Source: Onthophagus taurus
Lineage: Eukaryota > Arthropoda > Insecta > Coleoptera > Scarabaeidae
Reading direction: 5' to 3'
Length of the DNA stretch: 64,000 bases
NCBI RefSeq assembly: GCF_036711975.1
Contig: NC_091967.1
Coordinates: 16,740,001 to 16,804,000, forward strand
Shown here: one piece after another, positions 20,600 through 33,100 of the stretch
Layout of the letters: each line of letters opens with the position of its first letter
Numbering within the stretch: position 1 is the first letter of the stretch
The notes under the pieces: model-generated
What the model saw: the letters and a program-made list of their open reading frames with translations, nothing else
Databases searched by the model: none
What the model was told of the DNA's origin: nothing
Translations under genes and position numbers: made by a program

Positions 20600-23590
20600 A
20601 TGAATTCAATAAATGACGAGGAGTTGAGGGGTTGTTTAGTTAATAATTTAATTATTGATAATGTAACAGAAAAATGTAGGATATGCTTGAATCCTTCGGA
20701 TTTAATCAGCTTGCAAGCTGTGGTTTACGAAGATTTAACATGCAATGGTATTTTAATGTCTACTTTATCACTACAGGTAAGGTTAAGCTTATAGTTTGTA
20801 TTTAAAATTTTGTGAGTATCAAAGGCTTAAGTAATAAAGTATACAGTTTTTGATTTTGGTATAATTCAAGAATCATCATGTTGCTTAAAAATCGACAATT
20901 TTTTTTTATTCGACCGGAAATCACTCAAGGAAGCCGTTACAAATAAAAAAAAGTGCGGAAAAGCGTTAAACTTATCGAAAAATCACTTTAAAGTTTGGAT
21001 GTGACGTCACATAGAAACTCGTTTTGTGACGTCACTTTTTGTTTTTGCTTCAGACGCACGACTAAACCCGAATGATTCTAGTTCTAGGTCTAGTATTAGT
21101 TCTAGTTTTACACTGGCACTAGAACTAACACAAGATCTAGAACTAGAATCAATCGGGTTTAGCCGTCTTGAGAGACGTGCGGCTAAATCCGAATGTTTCT
21201 AGTTCTAGGTCTAGTGTTCGTTCTAGTTTTACGCTAGCACTAGATCTAACACAAGCGCTAAAACTAGAATCATTCGGGTTTAGCCGTCTTGAGAGACATG
21301 CGGCTAAACCTGAATGTTTCTAGTTCTAGGTCCAGTGTTAGTTCTAGTTTTACACTGGCACTAGAACTAACACAAGACCTAGAACTAGAATCAATCGGAT
21401 TTAGCCGTCTTGAGAGACGTGCTGCTAGCCTTCCTGACGAATTTCCTTAGCTGAAGAGACCAATGGAAGTCGAAACAAGCAAAACAAAAATATATTCTGT
21501 TATGTTTGTCGAACGATGCTTTCTGAACGCTGTCTTTCTGAAACACAATGTCTTTTGCTTGCCAAATCTTTTCAAAGTGCGATTTTTGCACAAATTTCTG
21601 GGAAATGCTTTGCTTTTGTCAATAGTTTGCGTTGAAGACAAAATGGGATTCATTCAAAGTAGTGCTGTGAATGTGCAGTTCTACACAAGGTGTAGTGTTC
21701 CCAGTTTGCTTGCCGTTTTCGAACTATCCGGTTCTCATCAGCACGACGAAGAAGTCGTGGAACAAAGGTTTTGCAGAGTGATGTTGCTCAAAGCATTTCT
21801 CAAAAGACAAAGAATTGAATTTCAAAGTCAAAAGAAATCTGAGTTTTGTGGAGTTACGAATTTTGCTCAAAGTAAGGTTTCATATTTTAATCACCACGTT
21901 TATCCTAAGGTTGTCAGAATCTGTGTTGCCTTCCTGACACAGCAAGCAAAAGTCTTAGGTGTTAACTGGTTTAATATTCTACACTTCTCCGCGCTTTCTT
22001 TTTATTTTTATCGTGTTTTTTGGGTAATTTCACATTAATTTCGATTTTTAAGCCAACATGATGATTCTTGAATTTCTCCGTATTTTTATATCTTCTCTTT
22101 TTAATTGTTAGTTAACACCAGTAGAAGGCTACCCACAAAATGTTTGTTCTAATTGTGTCGATGAAATAATAAAAATCTATACGTTTAAATTAAAAATTGA
22201 AAATACAGATAAACATTTAAGTAATATTTTAAATAAAAAAGAAGGAAAACTTAACGAAACTTGTTTGGGAAAAGATCATGACTACTTCGTTTATGATAAA
22301 CCATTAATTAAATCTCCTACTGTTAAATCTCGTCCAAAAAGTATACAAAATCCTGATCTTTTCGTTAAACGTTCAAAGAAATCTAAAAAAGTAAGAATGA
22401 CAAAAGAAGATGATATGATTGAAGAAGCTGGAAAAATATTGTCCACAAAAGCGTTACCATCAGACTGCAAAAATTGTAAAGTTCAATTAACTAAAAAATT
22501 CAAGGCCAACGATAAATCAGAAGCTCAAGTTACATCCAAATTATTACCTTGCACACAATGTGAAAAAAAATTTACTAAAAGTAAATTATTGGAACACATA
22601 CGAGTTCATACAAGAGAACAACCGTTTGTTTGTAAAATTTGCAACATGAGTTTTAGTATTAAATCGAATTTAAAGAGGCATATGATGATTCATACTGGTG
22701 AAAGACCATTTTTTTGTGACGTTTGTGGAAAAGGTACTTTTAATACAAGTTTTTTCTTAATAAATAATTTTTTTGTTCAAATAGGTTTCATCCAAGGATT
22801 AAGTTTAAAAGTGCACCGACAAACACACTTTAAATCAAAAGATGCATGTCGTCGTGGTCCAAGACCAAGAGATCCAAATCTACCAACACTTGAATGTCAA
22901 ATCTGCGGTCAAACTTTTAAACGCGAATACATGTATCGAGCTCATTTACTACAAAAACATAGCGTTACTTCTGGCGCGATGAGTGATCCCTTAACAATAA
23001 TTCCATTAGATGCTACATCAAACTTGGAAATCCCACGACCATTTAAATGCCCTATTTGCCATCAGTGTTATACTAGTAAACAATATTTAAAACAACATCA
23101 ACGTATTCATGGCGAAAAAAAATATTTATGTAATGTGTGCGGTAAACGTTTTCATCAAAACGCCGCGCTTCAAACTCATTCAAGAATCCATACAGGTGAA
23201 AAACCCCACCAATGTAATATTTGCAAGAAATCTTTTGCGTATATTAGTAGTTTAGATACACATATGTTATTACATACCGGAGAAAAACCTCACGTTTGTA
23301 ACGTTTGTGGGAAAGCATTTACGCAAGTACCTCATTTAAAACATCACATGCGAATTCATACAGGAGAAAAACCTTATCAGTGTACATATTGCTCTAAATG
23401 TTTTGCACTTAAAGGAAATCTAACAGTACATATCCGAACTCATACTGGAGAAACTCCCTATTATTGTGATCTTTGTGGAAAAGGATTTCACGATTCTAGT
23501 AGTATGAAAAAACATCGAAAAGGACATGGGGACTTTAACATACAAGTGTTAGATGTTATGGAAAAAGTGCAACAAAATGAAGATTTTTAA
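20600..23590 (+). CDS. ZAD-type C2H2 zinc-finger protein with ten fingers
   Basis: A probable DNA-binding transcription factor of the arthropod ZAD class. Exons: 20600-20776, 22112-22733 and 22785-23590, giving 534 aa. The ZAD zinc ligands are split by the first intron: CRIC (C26, C29) in exon 1 and CSNC (C71, C74) in exon 2. A basic linker with RSKKSKK follows, then ten C2H2 fingers from about residue 206 to 515 with TGEKP-type linkers in fingers 5-10. Finger 3 reads correctly (CDVCGKGFIQGLSLKVH) only if a 51-bp intron (22734-22784, GT...AG) is removed. That intron is a multiple of three and has no stop, so unspliced RNA would also translate. The first AUG is 20600; the frame continues upstream only to a TTG. 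AATAAA follows at 23679. The 1.3-kb first intron holds a transposon. Confidence 0.93.
21059..21422. repeat. three 121-bp tandem hairpin units of the CTAGTTCTAG family
   Basis: Units start at 21059, 21180 and 21301. Each reads CGGCTAAACCCGAATG-like, then CTAGTTCTAGGTCTAGTGTT and AGTTCTAGTTTTA, a short centre, then the complementary arm CACTAGAACTAACAC plus CTAGAACTAGAATCA, then CGGGTTTAGCCG and TCTTGAGAGACG. Each unit can therefore fold into a long stem. The same words recur at 4237, 24720, 40770, 46240 and 51430. Confidence 0.9.
21463..22038 (+). CDS. 191-codon ORF inside the intronic transposon, unknown
   Basis: An ATG-started frame with no recognised domain. It is the longest frame in the element but has unusually many Phe, Val and Cys and no transposase signature. 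It ends within the right inverted repeat. It may be a chance frame, since the region is richer in GC than its surroundings. Confidence 0.2.
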   Translation: MEVETSKTKIYSVMFVERCFLNAVFLKHNVFCLPNLFKVRFLHKFLGNALLLSIVCVEDKMGFIQSSAVNVQFYTRCSVPSLLAVFELSGSHQHDEEVVEQRFCRVMLLKAFLKRQRIEFQSQKKSEFCGVTNFAQSKVSYFNHHVYPKVVRICVAFLTQQAKVLGVNWFNILHFSALSFYFYRVFWVISH

Positions 23591-23678
23591 AAATCATATA
23601 TAATGATTATTGGCATTAAAGAAGAAGCCTTTATTTGTTTCCAAGCTCAGTTTGTTTTAGATTACAACAAATTTATTT

Positions 23679-23684
23679 AATAAA
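23679..23684 (+). terminator. poly(A) signal of the ZAD zinc-finger gene
   Basis: AATAAA about 90 bases after the stop codon. Confidence 0.6.
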
Positions 23685-24063
23685 ATAGTATTATTATTTT
23701 AATGTAAACTATCTTTTTATGCCCCCAGAACATTTTGAACATGTTTTCAAAATATCTTGAAAATAGGTAGTTTAAATAAATACGGTGAAGGTCAAAAGTC
23801 TACATACAGAATTGAAATATGAGGTTTTTGTTAAACATAATAAGATAATAGAAAATTAGGATTACATTAGAGATACTTACTTTTACAATGAAAAAACTAA
23901 CACAACAAAAGTCTACATACTATGCACTTTAGTTAAAGAAATCATGTAGAAGTTGCATAAAGTAGCAGTGCCAGCATTTTCTTTTTTCTTAATTCAGTGG
24001 GGATTATGGATCTAATTATTAGTATTTAGTTTGTGTTTCGTCACTGTTCTAACTGGCTGCAAA

Positions 24064-25620
24064 ATGTCATCGCGAAAAGAAATTTCTGATGAAAATAGAA
24101 AATTGTTGATAAAACATGGAAAAGAAAAGAAATCTTATAGCGAAATTGCCAACATTGTAAATCTAAGCCGTGCAACAGAACAGCGTCAAAAATTATAATG
24201 AGACTGATTCATTAGCAAAGTTCGTGCAGGCTGATAAGAAACTTTCTAGAAGAGATATTAGCTCCATATTAAAAGAAGTGGACAAAAAGCCTAGAGTTAG
24301 CGCACCAAAATTAGCTAACCACATCGCTATTGTATCTAATAAGTCTGTACTTCCATGAACTGTACAAAGTCAGCTACACACAGTCACCGGTACACAGCCA
24401 CTACTTGTTCAGCTTTCTATCCTCAAGGTCTAAGATTGTCCGAAATGATCACAATGTGTCTAAAACTTTCAAAATTTACTAAATAAGCTAAAATAGTTTT
24501 AGACTACATATTAGACAGTGGTAGCCACATTTTGATCATTTTTGGCAATTTTGGATACACTTTTAAATAATTTTGGACAACTAAACTAAAACTGGAAGAA
24601 GCACAATCCTACAACAAGAAACGTTCGACTTTTAAAAAAGCGTTTGACGTTTCGGATGCCACGTTGCAACCTTGGTTAGAAATAAATTAGAAGTGTCGGA
24701 AAAGTCAAACGCCTTTTCAAAAATGCACGGCTAAACTCGAAAATTTCTAGCTTTAGTGTTTGTTCCATGTTGCACCTAGTTATTAATTTTATACAATTTG
24801 AATCATTTTAAACAATTTTAAAAAAGTTTAGATGATTTTGAACAAATTTTTTCGATTTTAAACAATTATAGTACAAGTTTACATCATTTTAGATACAGTT
24901 TAGATACAATTTTGGACAAATATAGACGATTTTAAAGGTTTAATCAAGTTTGGTTTTACACCATGAGCTGCTTTTCAAAGAGCACGGCACTACATGATTG
25001 ACGAATGAAAAGAACATGGTAGCAGCGAATAAATTAATATGATTCGAAATATGAGCCATTCGTTGCAGGTATCAGAGTCGACAATACAGTAACTTAAGAA
25101 AGAACATGATTCCCAGTAACTGTTGACCAATGAAGACAAAACCGAAATAACGAATCAGCGAATATGATTCACTATGTGAGCCATTCGCAGCAAGTCTCTG
25201 CTCGACGAGAACATAGATTTCTTGTCCAGGGTTTTGTTTACTGACGAATCGAAGTAAAACCTTTTTGGAAGAGATGGTCGGGCAAAAATTGGGAGAAAAC
25301 GAAACACGGCGATGGAGTTGTCATGCTTTGGAGAGCGATAGCAGCATCTAGCGTAGGAAAACTGGCATTCATTGATGGAATTTTGGATCGGTATAAATAT
25401 AAAAGTATTTTAGAACAAAATTTGAAGCCATTAGTTTAAAGCTTGACCCTCGAGGATCGCTGAATATTCCAGTAACACATTGACCCCAAGCATACCGTAA
25501 ACCTTATCAAACATTAATTGCTATATTATGCACCCAGGCAGCTGAATACACCTCCTCAGAGTTTGGATTTAAATCCAATCGAGCATGTTTGGAAGGTTTT
25601 GGAACGCTGAAATCTGCGTT
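24064..25620 (+). pseudogene. Tc1 transposase, broken
   Basis: The frame starts MSSRKEISDENRKLLIKHG at 24064, with the helix-turn-helix region YSEIANIVNLSRAT. It shifts frame near 24175, continues as LSRRDISSILKEV to about 24357, then is split by the insertion. It resumes near 25210 with VLFTDESK (first catalytic Asp) followed by a stop, and later NPIEHVWKVLE with the Glu of the DD34E triad. Frameshifts, stops and the insert make it non-functional. Confidence 0.85.
24380..25200. mobile_element. insertion nested in the Tc1 copy
   Basis: This stretch does not align with Tc1 coding sequence. It contains a worn half copy of the hairpin repeat near 24725 (CACGGCTAAACTCGAAAATT), an inverted pair around 24625 and 24690 (TTAAAAAAGCGTTTGAC against GTCAAACGCCTTTTCAAAAA), and a doubled motif with GAGCCATTCG at about 25058 and 25180. 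Boundaries are approximate. Confidence 0.5.
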
Positions 25621-26054
25621 AATCGAATCTTGGGCTGAAATAACAGCAAAAGAGACAACAACTTAGCTGCTTAATGTCACGACGCCTGTGTGCTGTTATA
25701 GAAGCCTATGGAGTTTTAAAAACTGTCGTTACATGGACATCTGTTGGTGTAAACTTGTCCTATTAATTTTTGTATTATTTGTTGAATTTTTAGTATGTAG
25801 CTGTTGAGCGTTTTGTTCTTTTTTGTGAATAAGTAAGCATCTCTAATCACACCAATACTAATTTTCTGTTATCTTATTGCGTTGTACAAAAACCTCATAA
25901 TTCAATGCTGTGTGCAGACTTTTGTCCGCCACTGTACATGTTGATAAATACTGAAAAATAAGGGTTTCAGCAGGGTTTTTTGTGTCATCTATGGGAATTT
26001 GTTTACACAAATATTCATTTCAACACACCATACGAGATTTATATTGGTAAAAAA

Positions 26055-26120
26055 AGAAATTTTAAAGTTCATATTTGAACCCCTATCGGAGAAACTGTAT
26101 ATTATTGTGGAAAATTATTT
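26055..26120 (+). pseudogene. decayed copy of the last zinc finger of the ZAD gene
   Basis: Translation gives NFKVHI-stop-TPIGETVYYCGK, clearly parallel to GNLTVHIRTHTGETPYYC in fingers 9-10 of the gene 2.6 kb upstream. The DNA also aligns closely. A stop, the loss of one His and the loss of one Cys show decay. It suggests a lost tandem paralogue or a partial duplication. Confidence 0.65.
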
Positions 26121-26429
26121 TTTGATTTATTTATAAAAAAATACTTTGAAAAAGCAACGGCGATTTTTTATTGTAAAATAGTTAAAAAATTTGTAAAATT
26201 AATTAAGGTATTTCAAAACAAAGTTTACTAACGGATAAAGAAGATATCTGCGTATTGATGTTGCCAACAGCTCTTTTGCATCTTTTATATTGTTACAAGC
26301 TAATTAAATGAAACAAAATGATTATATCAATATAACGTATTTGTTTATAGCTTGAAACAATGTTTACGACATTTAATATAAATAATTTCGTGTAATAATA
26401 AAATGTAGTTTTGGAACGGTACCGATGGG
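26121..26429. other. spacer between the zinc-finger relic and CDK12
   Basis: AT-rich; no gene or repeat recognised. Confidence 0.4.
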
Positions 26430-27126
26430 TGACGTCACGTTTTTTTGACAGATGACACATCGAAATATGGCGTCCGGTCGAAGGAACGGTTGCAATAAAA
26501 TTTTCATCTCAAAAAATTTCATGATTTTATGCTAGATCGACAATAATGATCGTCTAAAATAAATACTATATAACTAAAATCAGCTCGGCAAAGAGTTATT
26601 TTCATAAAAGCGAGCGACGATATAAAGTTTTAACCCGATGTAAAGGGTTTTCGAAACGCCCGTTCTATAAAAGACTATAGAAGGTGTTGTGATCAGTGAT
26701 AAACGTGCGCTAAGTGATTACCGGACTGCATTCACTTGGGGTAAGCGATCCTTATTTTGTTATTTAACTAGTTATTTGCGTTACGGGCATCTCCATGTGA
26801 TATTTTTATTGAGAATGTATGATTTTGCACGTATCGTGTCTCGCCATTTTGTTTTTCACGCAAATCAAGGTCACCAAAAACTTGTGATTTTTTTTAACTT
26901 TTAAAGATAATCAAATGCTTTTTTGTGTATTTATTAAGAAAATTTTAAGTGTTTTATCAACGCGAGAGCCAAGAAAAGAAATTATTCTGACATGTCTACC
27001 AACGTAAACATAACCAATAAAAATCTCTATTATAAGTTAAGGAGGAATGAAATCTTACAGAATCTTACTTGAAGGGGGCTCCAGCACTAGGTACTATGTG
27101 CTGGAACGCTCTACGGGGTAGATAAG
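26430..27126 (+). promoter_or_regulatory. CDK12 promoter and 5' leader with a leader intron
   Basis: A GGTGACGTCACG word (26430-26441, a CRE/ATF-type palindrome TGACGTCA) and a GC-richer block precede a likely untranslated first exon. That exon ends TTGGG|GTAAGC at 26740. An acceptor CTTACAG ends at 27060, and the second leader exon continues to the start codon at 27127. The 71-codon frame at 26689 starts at a GTG or TTG and crosses the donor, so it is not a gene. Confidence 0.5.
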
Positions 27127-30100
27127 ATGGAAAAGGGTCGTCATGGGAAACATAACAGGGACAAAAGAAGAAAAAAATCCAGATCTAAGGAAGAAAACGG
27201 CTCCAGTTTAGATCATCATCGTATTATTAAACCTTTGGTTGAATACTCAGACGTTAGTTCCGACGACCTCTCCGAACCAGAGGCGGGTGAGATACAAAGT
27301 GGTGGTAGTGTGAATAGTTATAGTGATGACGGAGTGACCGGAATGCATCGTAACAGTCACAATTCGGGTCGTTTCGTCATTGACGATAATGTTTATTACA
27401 CTAAACCCTATCACTCGCCTGGTCGGCGACATCGTCTTGACCCTTCTATGGTACCAAGATCACCGTCGCCGACAGCCCTTGTACGAAGAGAAAGAAAACA
27501 TAGCGTATCATCACGATCATCAAGGTAAACATTTCCATTTTATGTAATACACTAAATATACACTAAGTTATAACATTTTTTCCTGTAGATCAAGTGATGT
27601 AAGACATATTCGAAGAAAGTATGAGTCCCCAACTCAAGAAATTCCACGCCAAGTAATCACTTCACCCACTTATGAGTATGAAGATCGTAGTAGCAAGAAG
27701 AGAAAGAAAAAAGAGAAGAAATCAAAAAAAGATCGTCGCACTAAGAAGCGCAAGAAGAAATCTAAACATCGTTCGAGAAGTACTAGTTTAAGTAGCGTAG
27801 AAAGTGGTTCGCAAATTTCGTCTGGTCGCGTTTCCGGTGCTGCTGCGATCGAAAATAACGATGTCGTTTTGTCTGATTGGGAAGAAGCGGACGGTGAAGC
27901 AGCGTCCGCTGTTTATAAGCCATCAAATGTTGCTAAATTAGATCCATCAACGTGTTCTCCAGTCTCAAATGACAGTCGAATTGATTCTCCAGAAGCTGAA
28001 ACAACTAGAAGTGGTGCAAAAGGCAACAGCCCTCCCCTAACAGATCAAAATACACCCCCATTACATACAAGTAAAATGATGGAATCGCCCCATACTCCAC
28101 CGCCACTTAAATCTGTTCGGAATCATATTAATTCTTCTTCAACTGAAGTAATCGATTTAATAAGAGATATAGACAATAGCAAATCCCCTACAGAAGTTGA
28201 AATTGTTCAGGATAGAAGGAGTACTTTATCTCCTTTGATGAGGTCGCCCTATAGAAATCCCAGTCCAGAAGTTTCTGTGGGTTATGGACATTTACAAACA
28301 AGTATATCACCAACAAGGAAGAAGAGAATGTGTGAAAGAGAATCAATTGGAGGACATAGAAGGGATCGATATCGACGTGATAAAGACAAGAAGGATAGAA
28401 GGAAATCCTCAAGAAGTCCAAGGAGGAAATTATCTAGATCACCCAGTTGGAATAAGGGTGGACATTATAGGTGAGTGTTGTAGGTGAAATTACACTACCA
28501 TAATAGTTTTTAAGAAAATCTAAATGTTTCTAGTCAATTAAAACCTAAATCCTATGTTACTATAAAATTCATTTCTTGAAGGATCCTTGTGGCAATATCA
28601 CCAACTATTAATTATAGTATCCTCTTTTTAATGCAACAAGCCGTTTTGAAAAATCACATCTAGTTCTGGAGAGATACATTTTTGAAATAATCGAAATTTT
28701 TTTCGAATTTTGTAATGTTCGCTGATTAAGCTTTAAAAATTCGAATAAAATCCAGTATGAAAATTTCCCAAAGTGTTAATAAGAGTGTCCTCTTTCTAAC
28801 GAAAGAACCCGTTTTGAAAAATAACTTTTAGGTTTTGAGAAAACAATGAAGTTTTGATAAAATTTTCGATGTTGCAATTTTCATCGATAATTTTCAAAAT
28901 TCGCTATAAAATTAATTTCTTGAAGGATCCTTGTGGAAATATCACCAATTATTAATTAAAGTATCCCCTTTTTAATGCAAAAAGCCGTTTTGAAAAATCA
29001 CTTTTAGTTCTTGAGTAATATATTTTTGAAATGATCGAAAGTTTTTTTCGAATTTTACAGTTTTCGCCGATTAAGTTTTAAAAATTCATATCAAATCTAA
29101 TTCTTGGAATATGAGTTTGAAAATTTCCCAAAGTGTTAATAAGAGTGTCCTCTTTCCAATGAACCAACCCATTTTGAAAAATAACTTTTAATTTTTGAGA
29201 AAACAATATTTGAAGCTTTGATAAAATTTTCGATGTTGCAATTTTCATCGATAACTTTTAAAATTCGTTATAAAATTCATTTCTTGAAGGATCCTTGTGG
29301 AAATATTGCCAATTATTAATTAAAGTATCCTCTTTTTAGAGTTTCTTCGTGAGTTAAATCAGCATCAAAAAAGTTCATTTTGTATCTTGGATTCAAATAA
29401 GTTGGCATATCTTATCAGCTTTCTTAATAATTTCATTTTTATTCAAATATCGTAATAATGTGGCAATGTAGGGTATCACTTCAGAAATGCACCAGAAATT
29501 ATAACCATAATGGCCGGATAACCGGATATCCGGTCGAAGGGGATGCCTAATATCCGGTACTTTTCGCAAAATCACTATCCGTTCCGTCACTACTTAATAT
29601 CAAGATTTTTCTATATTCAGATGTTAGTTTGACTTAAATGTTTTTTTTTTTTAAACAAAACAGAATTCATGGAAATTATTAACCATTTGTTGTGGTGCCA
29701 TGTTTTAAAATATACAATGTGATAATTAGGGCAAAAAAAATATGCTCCAAAAATGTTAGTTTAAGCGCTTAAAAGATGTTCTATAAAAATCAAAACATGC
29801 TGTTTAACTACGAAAATATGCTCTATAAAAAATTAAATATTAAAATATGGATATCTTTTAAATCTGTAGATGAAGTTAATCAAAGTAAATGAAAAATGAT
29901 TTCTATTTATACAGGGTGTCTCACGTAACTGGTTCATTAGAACTTTTTCAGGTTCCGCTATTCATAGAGGTTTGAAATTTTGGTAGCATGGGTTGTTCAT
30001 TTGGAACTATCGAATCGTCCTGACCTTGCGTATCTACATCAACTTACGTAGATAGCGGAAGCCCAGATGTTTCTAATGTTTTTATTGATTCGTTAAGGAA

Positions 30101-33100
30101 GCCATAATTTGATGCAATAACAATTAAGTCTGATTTTATTGTATTGTCATTTAGTAGGTCCTTTTTTTGGAAATTTTCATTGACGCAGCGTTCTCTTCGT
30201 CTAATACATCAAACACATTCCCAATTTTTTAGTCTCATCTTCATTATATATTCTGTCTGATAATCGTCCTATAACTACTCTTGGGACACCTGCAGTAATA
30301 TAGGATTTACATTTGTTACTTATCTTCTTTAATTATTATCTTAACTATGATCAGAAAATTTGCCAACAAAATTTCAAACTCCAAAGATTATTGTGTTTTT
30401 GGACGTGCATGTCGTTTTGACCAGTCACCTTTGTATTTATAGATGAGAGGCTACACGATTTTGTGGGTGGATGGTTGAGAATGAAAAAAAGTCAATTATC
30501 GTGCCTAACCAATCATACATATTATATTACACGTAAGCCGACCTTTCCAGATTAAGTATTGGCTTAAAGAATTAAAAGATATACGTAACAGTTGATTGTG
30601 TAATATTTTATTATTCTTATTAGTAAATATGGAAACTATTTAGGTCAAATTACTACTAACTAATAAATGTACACGTGCACTTTAATTGGTATAGAAACAT
30701 AAAATATGTATTCTAATTGCGGACTCTTTTTTTAGTCAACATCGAAGTATACAAGACATGTCAGATCACGTCCAGAACAAATCCTCTACTAACTCAGAAT
30801 TCCGTATGTTTAGGTATGTGTATTTCAGAGGTGAGAATGGGTACTCAATAAAAGTACCTGGGTGTTGGATAAAATCTAATCTTCACCATTTTATCTAGAT
30901 CGCCAAGTAGATCAAGACACAAGAAATATCGTTCCAGAAGTCCAATAAAAACAAGAGAAAGGTCGCGAAGTCCTGTACGAAAAGAAAGGTAATTGTTTTA
31001 CTTTGAAAGTAAGTATAATCTTCAACTTGTTTACTCAGGTTACCAAGAAGTCCTTCGCCACATTCAGTAAGACCGTCATTATTAAAGAATAAAATCACCG
31101 ATACAAGCCTATTTGCCGAATTAGTTAAAGATCGTCATAAACGCGAATTAGAACTGCAAAAGTTGCTAGAAAAGAAAACCGAATCAGGTCCATCCGAAGA
31201 ATCGCCACAATCCTCAACGGCGACGAGCGTTGCCCCAACGGCGTCGCGAGCTGAAGATCAAGTTGATTGTTCACAATCAATAAACACCGAACCAATTCCG
31301 ATGGATATTGATAACATTCCTATTCCTTCCGACGAGAAAATGACCCCACCGAAAATTAAATTAGATGAAATAAATTTACCCGGTGTCACAAATGTTAAAG
31401 TACAAGACATCACATTACCTGAAAGTACCCCACCATTACCAACCTCTGGAGATCAATCAAATGTATCCGGTACCGTTTCTAAAGAGATGGCTGTTAAACG
31501 GAATATTATTAACATAGATCCAAAAACAAACACAAAAATTAAAAGTATCACTAAAATGCCTTTACCTCCTGGTATTAAACAAACCGATTTAGAAGCTATT
31601 GAATCGCCTCCGAGTAGATCACCAAGTCCTACTACAATGGCTGCAAATTCAAAAGCTAAAACACCGCCAAGAAAGACTATTATGAATTTACCAATGCCAC
31701 CTGGTAAATAAAAAATAATTTTGTTAAAGTAACAAAAAATAATTTAAAAAAATGTGAAAAAGTCGTTTCAGGTTCTGAAGATTTAAGCAACGACGAAGAT
31801 GGTCCAAACACACCACCAAGGATTGGTACATCAGCTGTAAAATTGTTAGATAAACGTGGACAACCCAAACCGAAATTAAAGCGACCGAAAATATTGAAAA
31901 GGCGAACATCTAGAAGTTTACAAATTCATCAAAAAGATTGGGGTGAACGTTGTGTTGATGTTTTTGAGGTTATTAATCAAATTGGAGAAGGTAAATTGTT
32001 TTTTATAATATTAGCTTTTTAAAATTCTTCTGTATTTTTATCTTAGGAACTTATGGCCAAGTTTATAAAGCGAGGGATGTCCATGCGGATCAATTGGTTG
32101 CTTTGAAAAAAGTTCGACTTGAAAATGAAAAGGAGGGCTTTCCAATAACCGCAGTGAGAGAAATCAAAATTTTGCGTCAACTCAATCATAAGAATATTGT
32201 AAATTTGAGAGAAATTGTTACAGACAAACAAGAAGCAATAGATTTTAGGAAGGTAAATATTTTTATATTTCTGATTAATTCTTTTTTAGGATCTTTTAAG
32301 ATTAAAAGCACTTTTTTATTACTTATTACTTTTTTAAACATACATTTTTTTATAATTTTTATTTGGAATGATTTTGGTTGGTTTTAGGATGTTGAATTCA
32401 AAAATTGGCAATTTTGTTTTAATTTATCAAATTATATTTTGAAAATTAATTCAAAAAATAACAAAAAAAATGGTGTAATCTGTAAAAATGTTCTTTTTTA
32501 TTTTAGGATAAGGGATCATTTTATTTAGTCTTCGAATACATGGACCACGACCTGATGGGACTTTTAGAGTCTGGAATGGTCGATTTTAACGAACTGAATA
32601 ACGCTTGTATAATGCGTCAGTTACTTGATGGCCTCAATTATTGTCACAAAAAAAATTTCTTACATCGTGACATAAAATGTAGCAATATTTTAATGAACAA
32701 TAAGTAAGTTTCTATAAAAACATCATAATTTTAATTTTTTATATTGAACTTTTTTCAGGGGAGAAGTAAAATTAGCAGATTTTGGGTTAGCGCGTCTTTA
32801 TAACGCAGAAGATCGTCAAAGACCATACACAAATAAAGTAATCACGCTTTGGTATCGACCGCCAGAATTGCTTTTAGGCGAAGAAAGATATGGACCCGCC
32901 ATAGATGTATGGAGTTGCGGATGTATTTTGGGGGAATTATTTTTAAAGAAACCTTTATTCCAAGTATGATTGTAAATATATTTTTGATTAAATCACTAAA
33001 GTAAACTTGTTTTAGGCAAACGCTGAAATGATGCAATTAGAGATGATCTCGCGATTATGCGGAACTCCTACTCCTGCAGTTTGGCCTTCCGTAATCAAAC

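Larger units (their letters stand above)
20863..22075. mobile_element. inverted-repeat transposon in the ZAD gene intron
   Basis: ATTCAAGAATCATCATGTTG at about 20865 is mirrored at 22048-22073 (CAACATGATGATTCTTGAAT), and the match goes on with GCTTAAAAATCGA, giving terminal repeats of about 35 bp. The 1.2-kb element carries the three-copy hairpin array (21059-21422) and one 191-codon frame. The right end sits about 35 bases from the exon 2 acceptor. Target duplication is not clear. Confidence 0.75.
23783..25934 (+). mobile_element. dead Tc1-type transposon with a nested insertion
   Basis: Left and right ends match as inverted repeats of roughly 100 bp (left GTCAAAAGTCTACATACAG, right CTGTGTGCAGACTTTTGTCC) and are flanked by TA at 23781 and 25935, the Tc1/mariner target. 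At 2.15 kb it is longer than the usual 1.6 kb because about 0.8 kb of foreign sequence (about 24380-25200) sits between the N-terminal and catalytic halves of the transposase. Confidence 0.85.

Noticed and set aside
26689-26904. 71-codon frame upstream of CDK12
   Set aside because: Starts at a non-ATG codon and runs over a good splice donor in the leader; no family features.
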